This document shows, piece by piece, positions 1-7,244 of a stretch of 9,598 nucleotides of DNA. Origin of the DNA: an uncultured Lachnospiraceae bacterium (GTDB taxonomy: Bacteria; Bacillota; Clostridia; Lachnospirales; Lachnospiraceae); the NCBI GenBank assembly GCA_902783445.1, contig CACZQX010000349.1, forward strand, positions 1-9,598, read 5' to 3'. The notes under the pieces are model-generated. The model did no database searches, was not told the DNA's origin, and saw only the letters and a program-made list of their open reading frames with translations. The position numbers were made by a program, and so were the translations under genes. Within the stretch, counting starts at the first letter, position 1. Every line of letters begins with the position of its first letter.

Positions 1-399
1 AATACAATAAAAGCTTACAATCCAAAGCGTATAGTAAGTCTTTTCGGATGCGGCGGAAACCGCTCAAAACTTCGTCGTTTTGAAATGGGCGAGATTTCCG
101 GAAAATTGGCTGATTTTTCTATTTTAACCGCGGATAATTCGCGTTTTGAAAACGTAAATGACATTATTGCGGATATTGAAGTGGGAATGAAAAAGACAGA
201 CGGCGAATATACCATCATTCCGGACAGAAAAGAAGCCATTAAATATGCCATTGAAACGGCAAAAGACGGCGATATCGTCTTGCTCCTGGGAAAAGGTCAC
301 GAAGACTATCAGGAAATCGAAGGTGTAAGATATCCTTTCGACGAAAGAGACATTATTGCCGACATAATGGTAGAGTTAAAGAAAAAAGGATTCAAATAA
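1..399 (+). CDS. murE: UDP-N-acetylmuramyl-tripeptide synthetase (MurE), C-terminal part, 5' end outside window
   Basis: The reading frame is open from base 1, giving the last 132 residues of a Mur ligase. MurE is a cytoplasmic ATP-dependent enzyme that adds the third amino acid to the peptidoglycan precursor UDP-MurNAc-L-Ala-D-Glu. Visible are GCGGNR (fragment residues 16-21), DNSR (45-48) and GKGHEDYQ (97-104), followed by a FDER end motif. The family signature is DNPR for meso-diaminopimelate enzymes; here Pro is Ser, but the Asn and Arg that contact the substrate are kept, as are the Gly and Glu of GKGHE. I therefore infer mDAP rather than lysine specificity. The ATP-binding P-loop lies upstream of the window and cannot be checked. 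The internal ATG at 85 is not the gene start, because MurE homology runs through it from base 1. The gene ends directly against priA with no spacer. A second MurE paralogue elsewhere in the genome cannot be excluded. Confidence 0.93.
   Translation, partial: NTIKAYNPKRIVSLFGCGGNRSKLRRFEMGEISGKLADFSILTADNSRFENVNDIIADIEVGMKKTDGEYTIIPDRKEAIKYAIETAKDGDIVLLLGKGHEDYQEIEGVRYPFDERDIIADIMVELKKKGFK
385..390 (+). promoter_or_regulatory. Shine-Dalgarno site for priA (TTG start)
   Basis: AAAGGA lies inside the last codons of murE, 9 bases before a TTG codon at 400-402. It supports TTG as the priA start, since the frame before it is closed by the murE stop region and the protein begins at the expected place for PriA. 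The arrangement implies that ribosomes ending murE can re-initiate on priA. Confidence 0.6.
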
Positions 400-2619
400 T
401 TGTTTGCAAATATTATAGTGGATATTTCCCACGAAAAATTGGACAGAACTTTTCAATATGCCATACCAAAGAAACTGGAAGACAAGGTTTTTCCGGGAGT
501 ATGCGTTGACATACCCTTTGGTAAGGGAAACCGTGTAATAACGGGTTTTGTTCTTGAAGTAACGGACAAATGCGAATTTGATATTTCCAAGATAAAAGAT
601 CTTTTGGGCATATCAAAAAAAGCGGCGCCCGTGGAAGCAAGGCTTATTTCACTTGCTTGGTGGATCAAGCAAAATTACGGTTCCACCATGAACAAAGCTT
701 TGAAGACCCTTTTGCCGGCAAAGCAAAAAATATCCAAAGTTCTTGTAAAACATGTGCATTTAAATCTTTCCGAAGATGAGACAAAGCAGATGATTTACGA
801 GCTTTCGGGTAAAGACAGATTTATTGCCAGAAAAAGGCTTTTGGAAGAACTTTTGGAAAAGAAAGTTTTGCCCTATGATATAATAACCGGAAAACTTAAC
901 GTTTCGGCCTCTGTTATTAAAGGCCTAGCGGATAAAGGCATTGTAAGAATCGTTACTAAAGAGAATTACAGAAATCCGGTTAAAATAAGCAACAGTAAAG
1001 CTTATGACATTGTTTTAAACGAAGAACAGCAAAAAGTTTGCGACGAAATTTGGATGGAGCCGGGTAAAGTTCATCTTCTCCACGGAATAACGGGAAGTGG
1101 AAAGACTGAAGTTTATATAGAATTAATATCAAGAGTTGTTGAAAGAGGCGGTCAGGCTATAGTCCTTATACCCGAAATCGCCCTTACTTATCAGACTCTT
1201 ACAAGATTCTTTGCAAAATTCGGTGACAGGGTAACATACATTCACTCAAGGCAATCTGCCGGTGAAAAGTATGACCAGTTGGAAAGAGCAAAGGCCGGAG
1301 ACGTGGATGTAATGATAGGTCCCCGTTCGGCACTTTTCACACCCTTTGCAAACCTGGAACTTATTATTATTGATGAGGAGCATGAAAATGCTTATAAAAG
1401 CGAGAATGTTCCCAAATATCACGCACGTGAAGTTGCGAAAAAGCGTGCCGAAACAGATGGGGCAACGCTTGTGTTGGGATCTGCCACTCCAAGCGTAGAG
1501 TCATTCTATAAGGCACAAAAAGGTGAGTATATTTTACATAAACTAAGTGCAAGAGCAAAGGGAAGCTCTCTTCCGGACGTTGAAGTCGTGGACTTAAGAG
1601 AAGAGCTGAAGCGGGGAAACAAAAACATTATTTCCGTTAGGCTTGACGAACTTATAAGGCAGCGTTTAGAGAGAAAAGAGCAAATTATGCTTTTTATAAA
1701 CAGAAGAGGTTATGCCGGCTTTGTATCTTGCAGAAGTTGCGGTCATGTACTTAAATGTCCGCATTGTGATGTTTCCCTTACATATCACAATGATGGCAAG
1801 GTTAAATGCCATTATTGCGGATATGAAGTGGAAAATCCCAAAACCTGTCCCGAATGTGGCAGCAAATATATAGGAAAATTCGGAACGGGAACGCAAAAAA
1901 TCGAAGAAGCCGTAAAGAAGCTTTATCCAAATGCAAGAGTTTTAAGGATGGATATGGATACCACAAGCGGAAAAGACGGACATACGGAGATTTTATCCCA
2001 ATTTGCCAACCGAGAGGCTGACATTTTGGTGGGTACTCAAATGATTGTAAAAGGTCATGATTTCCCATATGTAACTTTGGTAGGTGTTTTGGCTGCGGAT
2101 TTGTCTCTTTATTCGGGAGATTACACCGCCGCCGAAAAGACCTTTCAGCTTATAACACAGGCTGCGGGACGTGCAGGAAGAGGAAATGCAAAGGGTTGTG
2201 CCCTTATACAGACCTACAATCCGGAAGAAACATCCATAATTGCGGCAAGTAAGCAAGATTATAACATGTTCTATGAGAACGAAATCAGATACAGAAAGTT
2301 ATTGGGTTATCCGCCTATTATGGAATTCCTTGTTATTTTGCTTACGGGCACAAATGAAGAATTGCTTGATAAAAGGGCAAAGGATGTTGCCCAAACAATC
2401 AACGAAAGCGAAAATAGCTTGGAAGATGTGATTACCGTCATAGGGCCCACAAAAGCAAACATTTCAAAAATAAACGATGTTTACAGACGCGTTTTTTATT
2501 TGAAAAGCACAAATTATGTGGATTTGGTGCGAATAAAAGATATATTGGAATGTAAATACGAAGGCAGCGAAAAAGATATAGGTCTTTATTTTGATTTTTC
2601 GCCGCTGTCAAAATATTAG
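400..2619 (+). CDS. priA: Primosomal replication restart helicase PriA
   Basis: PriA is a 3'-5' superfamily 2 helicase that recognises abandoned replication forks and reloads the replicative helicase. The 739-residue product has full family length. An N-terminal fork-binding domain (about residues 1-105) and a winged-helix region (about 110-195) precede the helicase core. Core motifs are Walker A GITGSGKTEV (229-238), Walker B DEEH (325-328), SATPS (361-365), GTGTQ (495-499), and QAAGRAGRG (587-595). Eight cysteines that bind two zinc ions are all present: C444, C447, C453, C456, C470, C473, C483 and C486. The start is a TTG abutting the murE stop, backed by an upstream AAAGGA. The next gene, def, follows after 19 bases. 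Nothing appears truncated, and all ATPase motifs are intact, so an active helicase is expected. The identification is secure. Confidence 0.98.
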   Translation: MFANIIVDISHEKLDRTFQYAIPKKLEDKVFPGVCVDIPFGKGNRVITGFVLEVTDKCEFDISKIKDLLGISKKAAPVEARLISLAWWIKQNYGSTMNKALKTLLPAKQKISKVLVKHVHLNLSEDETKQMIYELSGKDRFIARKRLLEELLEKKVLPYDIITGKLNVSASVIKGLADKGIVRIVTKENYRNPVKISNSKAYDIVLNEEQQKVCDEIWMEPGKVHLLHGITGSGKTEVYIELISRVVERGGQAIVLIPEIALTYQTLTRFFAKFGDRVTYIHSRQSAGEKYDQLERAKAGDVDVMIGPRSALFTPFANLELIIIDEEHENAYKSENVPKYHAREVAKKRAETDGATLVLGSATPSVESFYKAQKGEYILHKLSARAKGSSLPDVEVVDLREELKRGNKNIISVRLDELIRQRLERKEQIMLFINRRGYAGFVSCRSCGHVLKCPHCDVSLTYHNDGKVKCHYCGYEVENPKTCPECGSKYIGKFGTGTQKIEEAVKKLYPNARVLRMDMDTTSGKDGHTEILSQFANREADILVGTQMIVKGHDFPYVTLVGVLAADLSLYSGDYTAAEKTFQLITQAAGRAGRGNAKGCALIQTYNPEETSIIAASKQDYNMFYENEIRYRKLLGYPPIMEFLVILLTGTNEELLDKRAKDVAQTINESENSLEDVITVIGPTKANISKINDVYRRVFYLKSTNYVDLVRIKDILECKYEGSEKDIGLYFDFSPLSKY

Positions 2620-2638
2620 TAAGTTAGGAGATTATTTT

Positions 2639-3157
2639 ATGGCAATCAGAAATATAAGAGTTGATGGGGATGAAATTTTAAGAAAGAAATGCAAACCTGT
2701 AAAGGAAATGACTCCGAGATTAAAAGAACTTATTGCCGACATGTTTGAAACCATGTACGATGCGGACGGCGTAGGCCTCGCGGGACCTCAGGTAGGAATT
2801 TTAAAAAGACTTTGCGTAATCGATACGGGAGAAGAGGGCGAAAAAGTTGCTCTTATCAATCCCGAAATAATAAAAGCGGAGGGCGAGCAGGAAGGCGGCG
2901 AAGGATGCTTAAGTATTCCGGAAAAATTGGGAATCGTTAAACGTCCTTATTATGTAACGGTCAAAGCCCTTGATGAAGATATGAATGAAGTGGAAATAGA
3001 GGCCGAAGGCTTTTTTGCCAGAGCAATATGCCATGAATTGGACCATCTGGACGGTATACTTTATAAGGATTTGGCGGAAGGCGACCTTATGAGTGCCGAA
3101 GAATTCGCCGAATACATGGAAGAACACGGAATGGTTGAAGAAGAGGGTGAAGAATAA
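2639..3157 (+). CDS. def: Peptide deformylase
   Basis: Deformylase is a cytoplasmic metalloenzyme that removes the N-formyl group from nascent proteins at the ribosome exit. The 172-residue product carries all three family motifs: GVGLAGPQ (44-51), EGCLS (88-92) and HELDH (132-136). Metal ligands are C90, H132 and H136, and E133 is the catalytic acid/base; all are present. The start is ATG 2639, preceded by TAGGAG at 2625-2630 with 8 bases between. A longer in-frame opening from 2591 would overlap the end of priA and add 16 residues that lie before the normal MAIRNI beginning. The C-terminus is strongly acidic (EEHGMVEEEGEE), an ordinary variable tail. The stop codon shares its last A with the fmt start, so the two genes of the formylation cycle are translationally coupled. 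Confidence 0.98.
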   Translation: MAIRNIRVDGDEILRKKCKPVKEMTPRLKELIADMFETMYDADGVGLAGPQVGILKRLCVIDTGEEGEKVALINPEIIKAEGEQEGGEGCLSIPEKLGIVKRPYYVTVKALDEDMNEVEIEAEGFFARAICHELDHLDGILYKDLAEGDLMSAEEFAEYMEEHGMVEEEGEE

Positions 3158-4098
3158 TGAGAGTTGTTTACATGGGAACTCCGGACTTTAGCGTGCCGGC
3201 TCTTAAAAGTCTTATAAAAGAACACGAAGTTATTGCCGTTGTTACTCAGCCGGACAAACCAAAGGGCAGAGGCGAACAAATGCAGTATCCGCCGGTAAAA
3301 GAGGCGGCCATTGAAGCGGGAATAAAGGTTTATCAGCCCGTTAAGGTGAAAAACCTTGAATTTGTTAATATATTATACGATTTAAACCCGGATGTTATCG
3401 TGGTTGCGGCCTTCGGACAGATTCTCTCAAAAGAAATATTGGAGATACCGAAATATGGCTGTATCAACATCCACGCATCTCTACTTCCCAAATACAGAGG
3501 CGCGGCGCCGATTCAAAATGCCATTATAAACGGCGATAAAAAAACCGGCGTAACCACCATGTATATGGCAGAAGGCCTGGATACGGGAGATATGTTGGAT
3601 GTAATGACTGTTAAGATTGCCGATGATGAAACAGGCGGCAGTCTTCACGATAAGCTTGCCGATGTGGGAGCAAGCCTTATACTTACAACTCTTAAGAGTT
3701 TGGAAGATGGAAGCGCAGTGCGCAAGCCTCAGGACGATTCAAAGGCTTCCTATGTGGGAATGCTTAAAAAATCCATGGGAAAAATCGATTTTAACGACGA
3801 TGCCGCAAAAATCGAGCGCTTAATCAGAGGATTAAACCCATGGCCAAGTGCATTTACAAGCTTAGGCGGAAAAAATCTCAAAATCTGGAAGGCTAAGGTT
3901 TCGGATTTGGAATATGAAGGATTGGTCGGAGGCGTTGTTGATATTGAAAACAACGAAATCTACATAAAGTGCGGAAAAGGCACACTTATAGTTACAGAGC
4001 TTCAGCTTGAAGGAAAGAAACGCATGGACAGTGCATCATTTCTTAGAGGTTACAAGCTGAATGCCGAAAGCGTTTTCGGAGGAAATGTTGAAAAATAA
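3157..4098 (+). CDS. fmt: Methionyl-tRNA formyltransferase
   Basis: Fmt transfers a formyl group from 10-formyltetrahydrofolate to the amino group of initiator Met-tRNA, producing the fMet used to begin translation. The product has 313 residues, the usual length. The N-terminal Rossmann-like catalytic domain opens with MRVVYMGTPDFSVPAL and includes the tRNA-contacting loop rich in Lys, Gly and Arg near residues 34-40. Catalytic residues N104, H106 and D142 are present, within INIHASLLPKYRG and LDTGDML. The C-terminal tRNA-binding domain spans about 207-313. The start ATG overlaps the def stop by one base, with GAGG at 3143-3146 upstream. The 3' end overlaps the beginning of rsmB by 14 bases. 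Def and Fmt act at opposite ends of the same formyl cycle, which explains their pairing. No defects are visible. Confidence 0.98.
   Translation: MRVVYMGTPDFSVPALKSLIKEHEVIAVVTQPDKPKGRGEQMQYPPVKEAAIEAGIKVYQPVKVKNLEFVNILYDLNPDVIVVAAFGQILSKEILEIPKYGCINIHASLLPKYRGAAPIQNAIINGDKKTGVTTMYMAEGLDTGDMLDVMTVKIADDETGGSLHDKLADVGASLILTTLKSLEDGSAVRKPQDDSKASYVGMLKKSMGKIDFNDDAAKIERLIRGLNPWPSAFTSLGGKNLKIWKAKVSDLEYEGLVGGVVDIENNEIYIKCGKGTLIVTELQLEGKKRMDSASFLRGYKLNAESVFGGNVEK
4078..4082 (+). promoter_or_regulatory. Shine-Dalgarno site for rsmB, start-deciding
   Basis: GGAGG sits within the last codons of fmt. It is only 2 bases from ATG 4085 but 5 bases from the next codon, TTG 4088. Usual spacing favours the TTG, while codon preference favours the ATG; the two products differ by one residue. 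Confidence 0.6.
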
Positions 4099-5434
4099 TC
4101 CAAGAGAAGTTGTTTTAAATGCTTTAATCGATGTTTTTGAAAAGGGAAGCTTAAGCCACATAGCCTTAAGAAATGCCCTGAAAGGGGATTTTTCAAAAAG
4201 CGAACGAAGCTTTATAACAAGACTTTTAGAAGGGACAATTGAACAGGCGATTTATTTGGACTTTGTTATTGATGTTTTTTCAAAGACAAAATCCGAAAAA
4301 ATGAAACCTTTTATAAGAAACGCCCTAAGGCAAGCCGTATTCGAGCTGGAATTTATGGACAGCGTACCGGAGCGCGCAACTTGCAACGAGACGGTAAATT
4401 TGGTTAAGGCATCGAAGTTTTCGCCCCTTTCGGGATTTGTTAACGGTGTATTGAGAAGCATTGCAGGAGATTTAGCGGAGGGCAAAACAAAGATTTCAGA
4501 AGCCTATGACAAACTGTCCGAAGATGAAAAGCTTGAAATCGAATATCGTCTTCCTATCTGGATTATTAAAAAATGGAGCAAGGATTACGGTAAAGAAAAG
4601 GCTCTTAGGCTTGCAAAGGCAAGTATTTCGTCAAGTGATAAAATAAGCGTCAGAATGAACCTTTCCAAGGCCGACAAAGAAAGCATAAAAAAAATGCTAA
4701 CAGACCAAGGGATAGAGATTGAAGATATGCCTTATGTATCAGGTCTTTACTTGTGGGGATTTGACAGACTTGATGAACTTAAGGCTTTTAGGGAAGGATT
4801 TATTCAGCCCCAGGATTTAAGCAGCATGCTTGTGGGAATTATAGCAGCCCCGAAAAAAGGCGATTTTTGTTTGGATCTTTGTGCCGCACCCGGTGGTAAA
4901 TCCCTTCATCTTGCGGATTTGGGAGCCAAGGTTTTAAGTTTTGACCAATCGCAAAACAAGGTGGATTTGATAAACGAAAACATCAAAAGAAGCGGCTTTG
5001 AAAACTTAGAAGCAAAAGTCGGAGATGCAACTTGCTTTAACGAAAGTCTTAAAGAGAGTGCGGATTTGGTTCTTGTGGATGCGCCTTGTTCGGGACTGGG
5101 AGTCCTTGCGAAAAAGACGGATATTAAATACAAAACCAAACAGATAGATATAAAAACATTATCGGAGCTTCAAAAAAAGATTTTGAAAAATGCTTACGAT
5201 TATTTAAAAGTCGGTGGTGTGTTGATTTACAGCACATGCACCGTAAACAAAAACGAAAATGATAAAAACGTTGAATGGCTTTTAAGGGAGTTTGACCTTG
5301 AAGCCGATGATTTAAGCATGTATTTGCCGAAAGAACTTGTAACGGAAAGCGCAAAATCCGGCTATATACAGCTTTTTCAGGGAGAGTTTCCGGGAGACGG
5401 ATTTTTCATATCACGCATGATTAAAAAAGGTTAA
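4085..5434 (+). CDS. rsmB: 16S rRNA (cytosine-967 C5)-methyltransferase RsmB
   Basis: RsmB (Sun, YloM in Bacillus) uses S-adenosylmethionine to methylate a cytosine in the small-subunit rRNA. The 449-residue product has the standard two-part architecture. A NusB-like RNA-binding domain (about 1-130) opens with NPREVVLNAL. A Rossmann methyltransferase domain follows (about 230-449) with the SAM-binding motif CAAPGGKS (266-273). The two cysteines of the m5C mechanism are present: C335 in DAPCSGLG and the nucleophile C385 in STCT. The start was placed at ATG 4085 because the protein there matches the usual short leader before NPRE; an upstream ATG at 4061 would add eight residues within fmt, and TTG 4088 is a serious alternative. 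The gene overlaps fmt by 14 bases, and rlmN follows after 10. Confidence 0.96.
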   Translation: MLKNNPREVVLNALIDVFEKGSLSHIALRNALKGDFSKSERSFITRLLEGTIEQAIYLDFVIDVFSKTKSEKMKPFIRNALRQAVFELEFMDSVPERATCNETVNLVKASKFSPLSGFVNGVLRSIAGDLAEGKTKISEAYDKLSEDEKLEIEYRLPIWIIKKWSKDYGKEKALRLAKASISSSDKISVRMNLSKADKESIKKMLTDQGIEIEDMPYVSGLYLWGFDRLDELKAFREGFIQPQDLSSMLVGIIAAPKKGDFCLDLCAAPGGKSLHLADLGAKVLSFDQSQNKVDLINENIKRSGFENLEAKVGDATCFNESLKESADLVLVDAPCSGLGVLAKKTDIKYKTKQIDIKTLSELQKKILKNAYDYLKVGGVLIYSTCTVNKNENDKNVEWLLREFDLEADDLSMYLPKELVTESAKSGYIQLFQGEFPGDGFFISRMIKKG

Positions 5435-5444
5435 AGGCATTTAA

Positions 5445-6479
5445 ATGGTTGACATAAAATCATTAAACTTAGATGAATTAACGAATTTAATAGTCGAAAA
5501 GGGATTTAAGAAATTCCGCGCAAAACAAGCCTATGACTGGATGCACAAAAAATGCGTGGCATCTCCTAAGGAAATGAGCAATATTCCCGGCGACCTAAAA
5601 GAATGGATAACCGGGGAATGCGACTTTTGTCATATAAAAATCGCGGATGTTCTTACGTCAAAGATTGACGGTACAAAAAAGTACCTCTTTGAACTTGCCG
5701 ACGGCAATGTTATAGAAAGTGTTTTTATGCGCTACAAACACGGCAACAGCGTTTGCATATCATCTCAGGTGGGTTGCAGAATGGGATGCAAGTTTTGCGC
5801 CTCAACCTTGGGCGGCTTGGTAAGAAATCTAAGTCCGGCTGAAATGCTTGAACAGATTTACGAAATAAGCAAGGATACCGGCGAAAGAGTAAGCAATGTG
5901 GTTGTTATGGGAAGCGGCGAACCCCTGGACAACTTCGACAATATATGCAAATTCATAGAACTTTTGACAGATGAAAATGGCTTGAATATTAGTCAGAGAA
6001 ATATTACAATATCAACGTGTGGGATTGTGCCCAAAATTAAGGAGCTTGCGCAAAAGAATTATCAAATAACACTTGCTCTTTCACTTCACGCAACAACGGA
6101 TGAAAAGAGAAAAGAGATAATGCCCATTGCCAATTCCTACACAATAGAAGAGATTCTTGATGCCTGTCGTTATTATTTTGATAAAACAGGAAGAAGAGTT
6201 ACATTTGAATATAGCCTTGCAAAAGGCGTAAATGATTCTTTTGAAGATGCGAAAAGGTTGGTATCTTTGGTAAAAAATATCAACTCTCATGTTAATCTTA
6301 TCCCTGTTAATCCGGTAAAGGAAAGGGATTTCAGCGCATCGGACAAGAAAAATGTGGAAGCTTTTAAAAAAGTTTTGGAGGATAACAAAATCAATGCAAC
6401 GGTTCGCAGGGAAATGGGCAGAGACATTAACGGAGCCTGCGGACAGCTTAGAAGAGACTATATAAAGAAAAACACTTAA
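5445..6479 (+). CDS. rlmN: Dual-specificity 23S rRNA/tRNA adenine-C2 methyltransferase RlmN (radical SAM)
   Basis: RlmN methylates C2 of adenosine 2503 in 23S rRNA and, in enzymes studied so far, of A37 in some tRNAs, which aids accuracy at the peptidyl-transferase centre. The 344-residue product is of typical length. The CxxxCxxC iron-sulfur motif is C111, C115 and C118 in GCRMGCKFCAS. The two mechanistic cysteines are also present: C104, seven residues before the cluster as in the E. coli enzyme, and C332 in ACGQLR, the one that becomes methylated. The GSGEP motif (156-160) contacts SAM. A Cfr-type resistance enzyme methylates C8 and shares this core, but the close fit to RlmN, together with its place after rsmB, supports RlmN. 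The start ATG 5445 has AAAGG at 5433-5437, overlapping the rsmB stop, 7 bases upstream. Confidence 0.96.
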   Translation: MVDIKSLNLDELTNLIVEKGFKKFRAKQAYDWMHKKCVASPKEMSNIPGDLKEWITGECDFCHIKIADVLTSKIDGTKKYLFELADGNVIESVFMRYKHGNSVCISSQVGCRMGCKFCASTLGGLVRNLSPAEMLEQIYEISKDTGERVSNVVVMGSGEPLDNFDNICKFIELLTDENGLNISQRNITISTCGIVPKIKELAQKNYQITLALSLHATTDEKRKEIMPIANSYTIEEILDACRYYFDKTGRRVTFEYSLAKGVNDSFEDAKRLVSLVKNINSHVNLIPVNPVKERDFSASDKKNVEAFKKVLEDNKINATVRREMGRDINGACGQLRRDYIKKNT

Positions 6480-6502
6480 CTGCAGTTTTAGCGGAGGACA
6501 AA

Positions 6503-7222
6503 ATGGAAGCTTACATGATGACAGATGTGGGTATGAAGCGATCGTCGAACCAAGACTACGTTTTCAAAACCACAGACCCTATAGGGGCGCTTCCGAACTT
6601 GTTTTTATTGGCTGACGGAATGGGTGGATACAAAGGCGGCGAAGTTGCGTCGAAAGATACGGTGGAGAAAATGTGCGATTATATAGAAAACACCGATTCG
6701 TCATCCATTGTGGAAATCCTAACCGGGGCGGCAAAGGCCGCAAACTCGGCCATTATCAAAAAAGCAAGCGATTCGGAAATATTAAAGAATATGGGAACAA
6801 CCATTGTTGCGGCCACAATTGAAGGCGACAACATGACTGTGTTAAATGTCGGTGACAGCAGACTTTATATTGTTGATGACGATATAAGGCAGATTACCCA
6901 TGACCATTCCTATGTTGCGGAGATGGTCAGCGCAGGTGCCATAACAAAAGAGCAGGCCAAAAATCACAGCGACCGCAATAAGATTACCAGAGCGGTAGGT
7001 GCTGAGTCGCGCTTAAACCCCGATATTTTTGAGGTTGCTTTAAAAAAAGGCGACAAAGTATTACTGTGCTCGGACGGTCTTTACAATATGGTAGATGATG
7101 ATATAATAAAATCCGTTTTGAACAGCGAAAAAACCGTGCCGGACGCTGCGAAAAAATTGGTGGAATTGGCCAACAAAAACGGCGGGGACGACAATGTGTC
7201 GGTAGTAATCATCGATATTTAA
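6503..7222 (+). CDS. prpC: PP2C-family Ser/Thr protein phosphatase (Stp/PrpC)
   Basis: This is a metal-dependent cytoplasmic phosphatase that reverses phosphorylation by the adjacent PASTA kinase. The 239-residue product is a bare catalytic PP2C domain, the usual bacterial size. Motifs in order are DVGMKRSSNQD (8-18), LADGMGG (36-42), GTT (98-100), LNVGDSRLY (114-122), RNKITRAVG (158-166), CSDGL (189-193) and GGDDN (227-231). The metal-coordinating aspartates D18, D38, D191 and D230 are all present, so the enzyme should be active. There is no membrane segment or signal peptide. GGAGG at 6493-6497, 5 bases before the ATG, gives it a strong ribosome binding site. It lies 23 bases after rlmN and 22 before the kinase gene. 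Gene names vary between species (prpC in Bacillus, stp elsewhere). Confidence 0.97.
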   Translation: MEAYMMTDVGMKRSSNQDYVFKTTDPIGALPNLFLLADGMGGYKGGEVASKDTVEKMCDYIENTDSSSIVEILTGAAKAANSAIIKKASDSEILKNMGTTIVAATIEGDNMTVLNVGDSRLYIVDDDIRQITHDHSYVAEMVSAGAITKEQAKNHSDRNKITRAVGAESRLNPDIFEVALKKGDKVLLCSDGLYNMVDDDIIKSVLNSEKTVPDAAKKLVELANKNGGDDNVSVVIIDI

Positions 7223-7230
7223 TTTTTTTT

Positions 7231-7236
7231 AAGGAG
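7231..7236 (+). promoter_or_regulatory. Strong Shine-Dalgarno site for prkC
   Basis: AAGGAG lies 8 bases before ATG 7245. It comes directly after a run of eight T residues (7223-7230). With this strong site and a 22-base gap from the phosphatase stop, the kinase is likely translated independently rather than by coupling. Confidence 0.75.
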
Positions 7237-7244
7237 ATTTAAAA

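Noticed and set aside
85..399. A 104-residue gene beginning at ATG 85.
   Set aside because: The same frame is open to base 1 and carries the MurE motif GCGGNR upstream of this ATG, so it is an internal Met of a gene starting outside the window.
2591..2638. Longer def start at 2591.
   Set aside because: It would lie inside priA and add 16 residues before the normal beginning of deformylase; ATG 2639 has a well-spaced TAGGAG.
5745..5805. Cfr-type antibiotic resistance methyltransferase instead of RlmN.
   Set aside because: The cysteine arrangement is shared by both, but the gene sits in the standard rsmB-rlmN-phosphatase order and reads like RlmN across its length.
7216..7232. Run of eight T residues after the phosphatase gene as a possible terminator.
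   Set aside because: No stable GC-rich stem is visible before it, and a strong ribosome binding site for the next gene follows at once.
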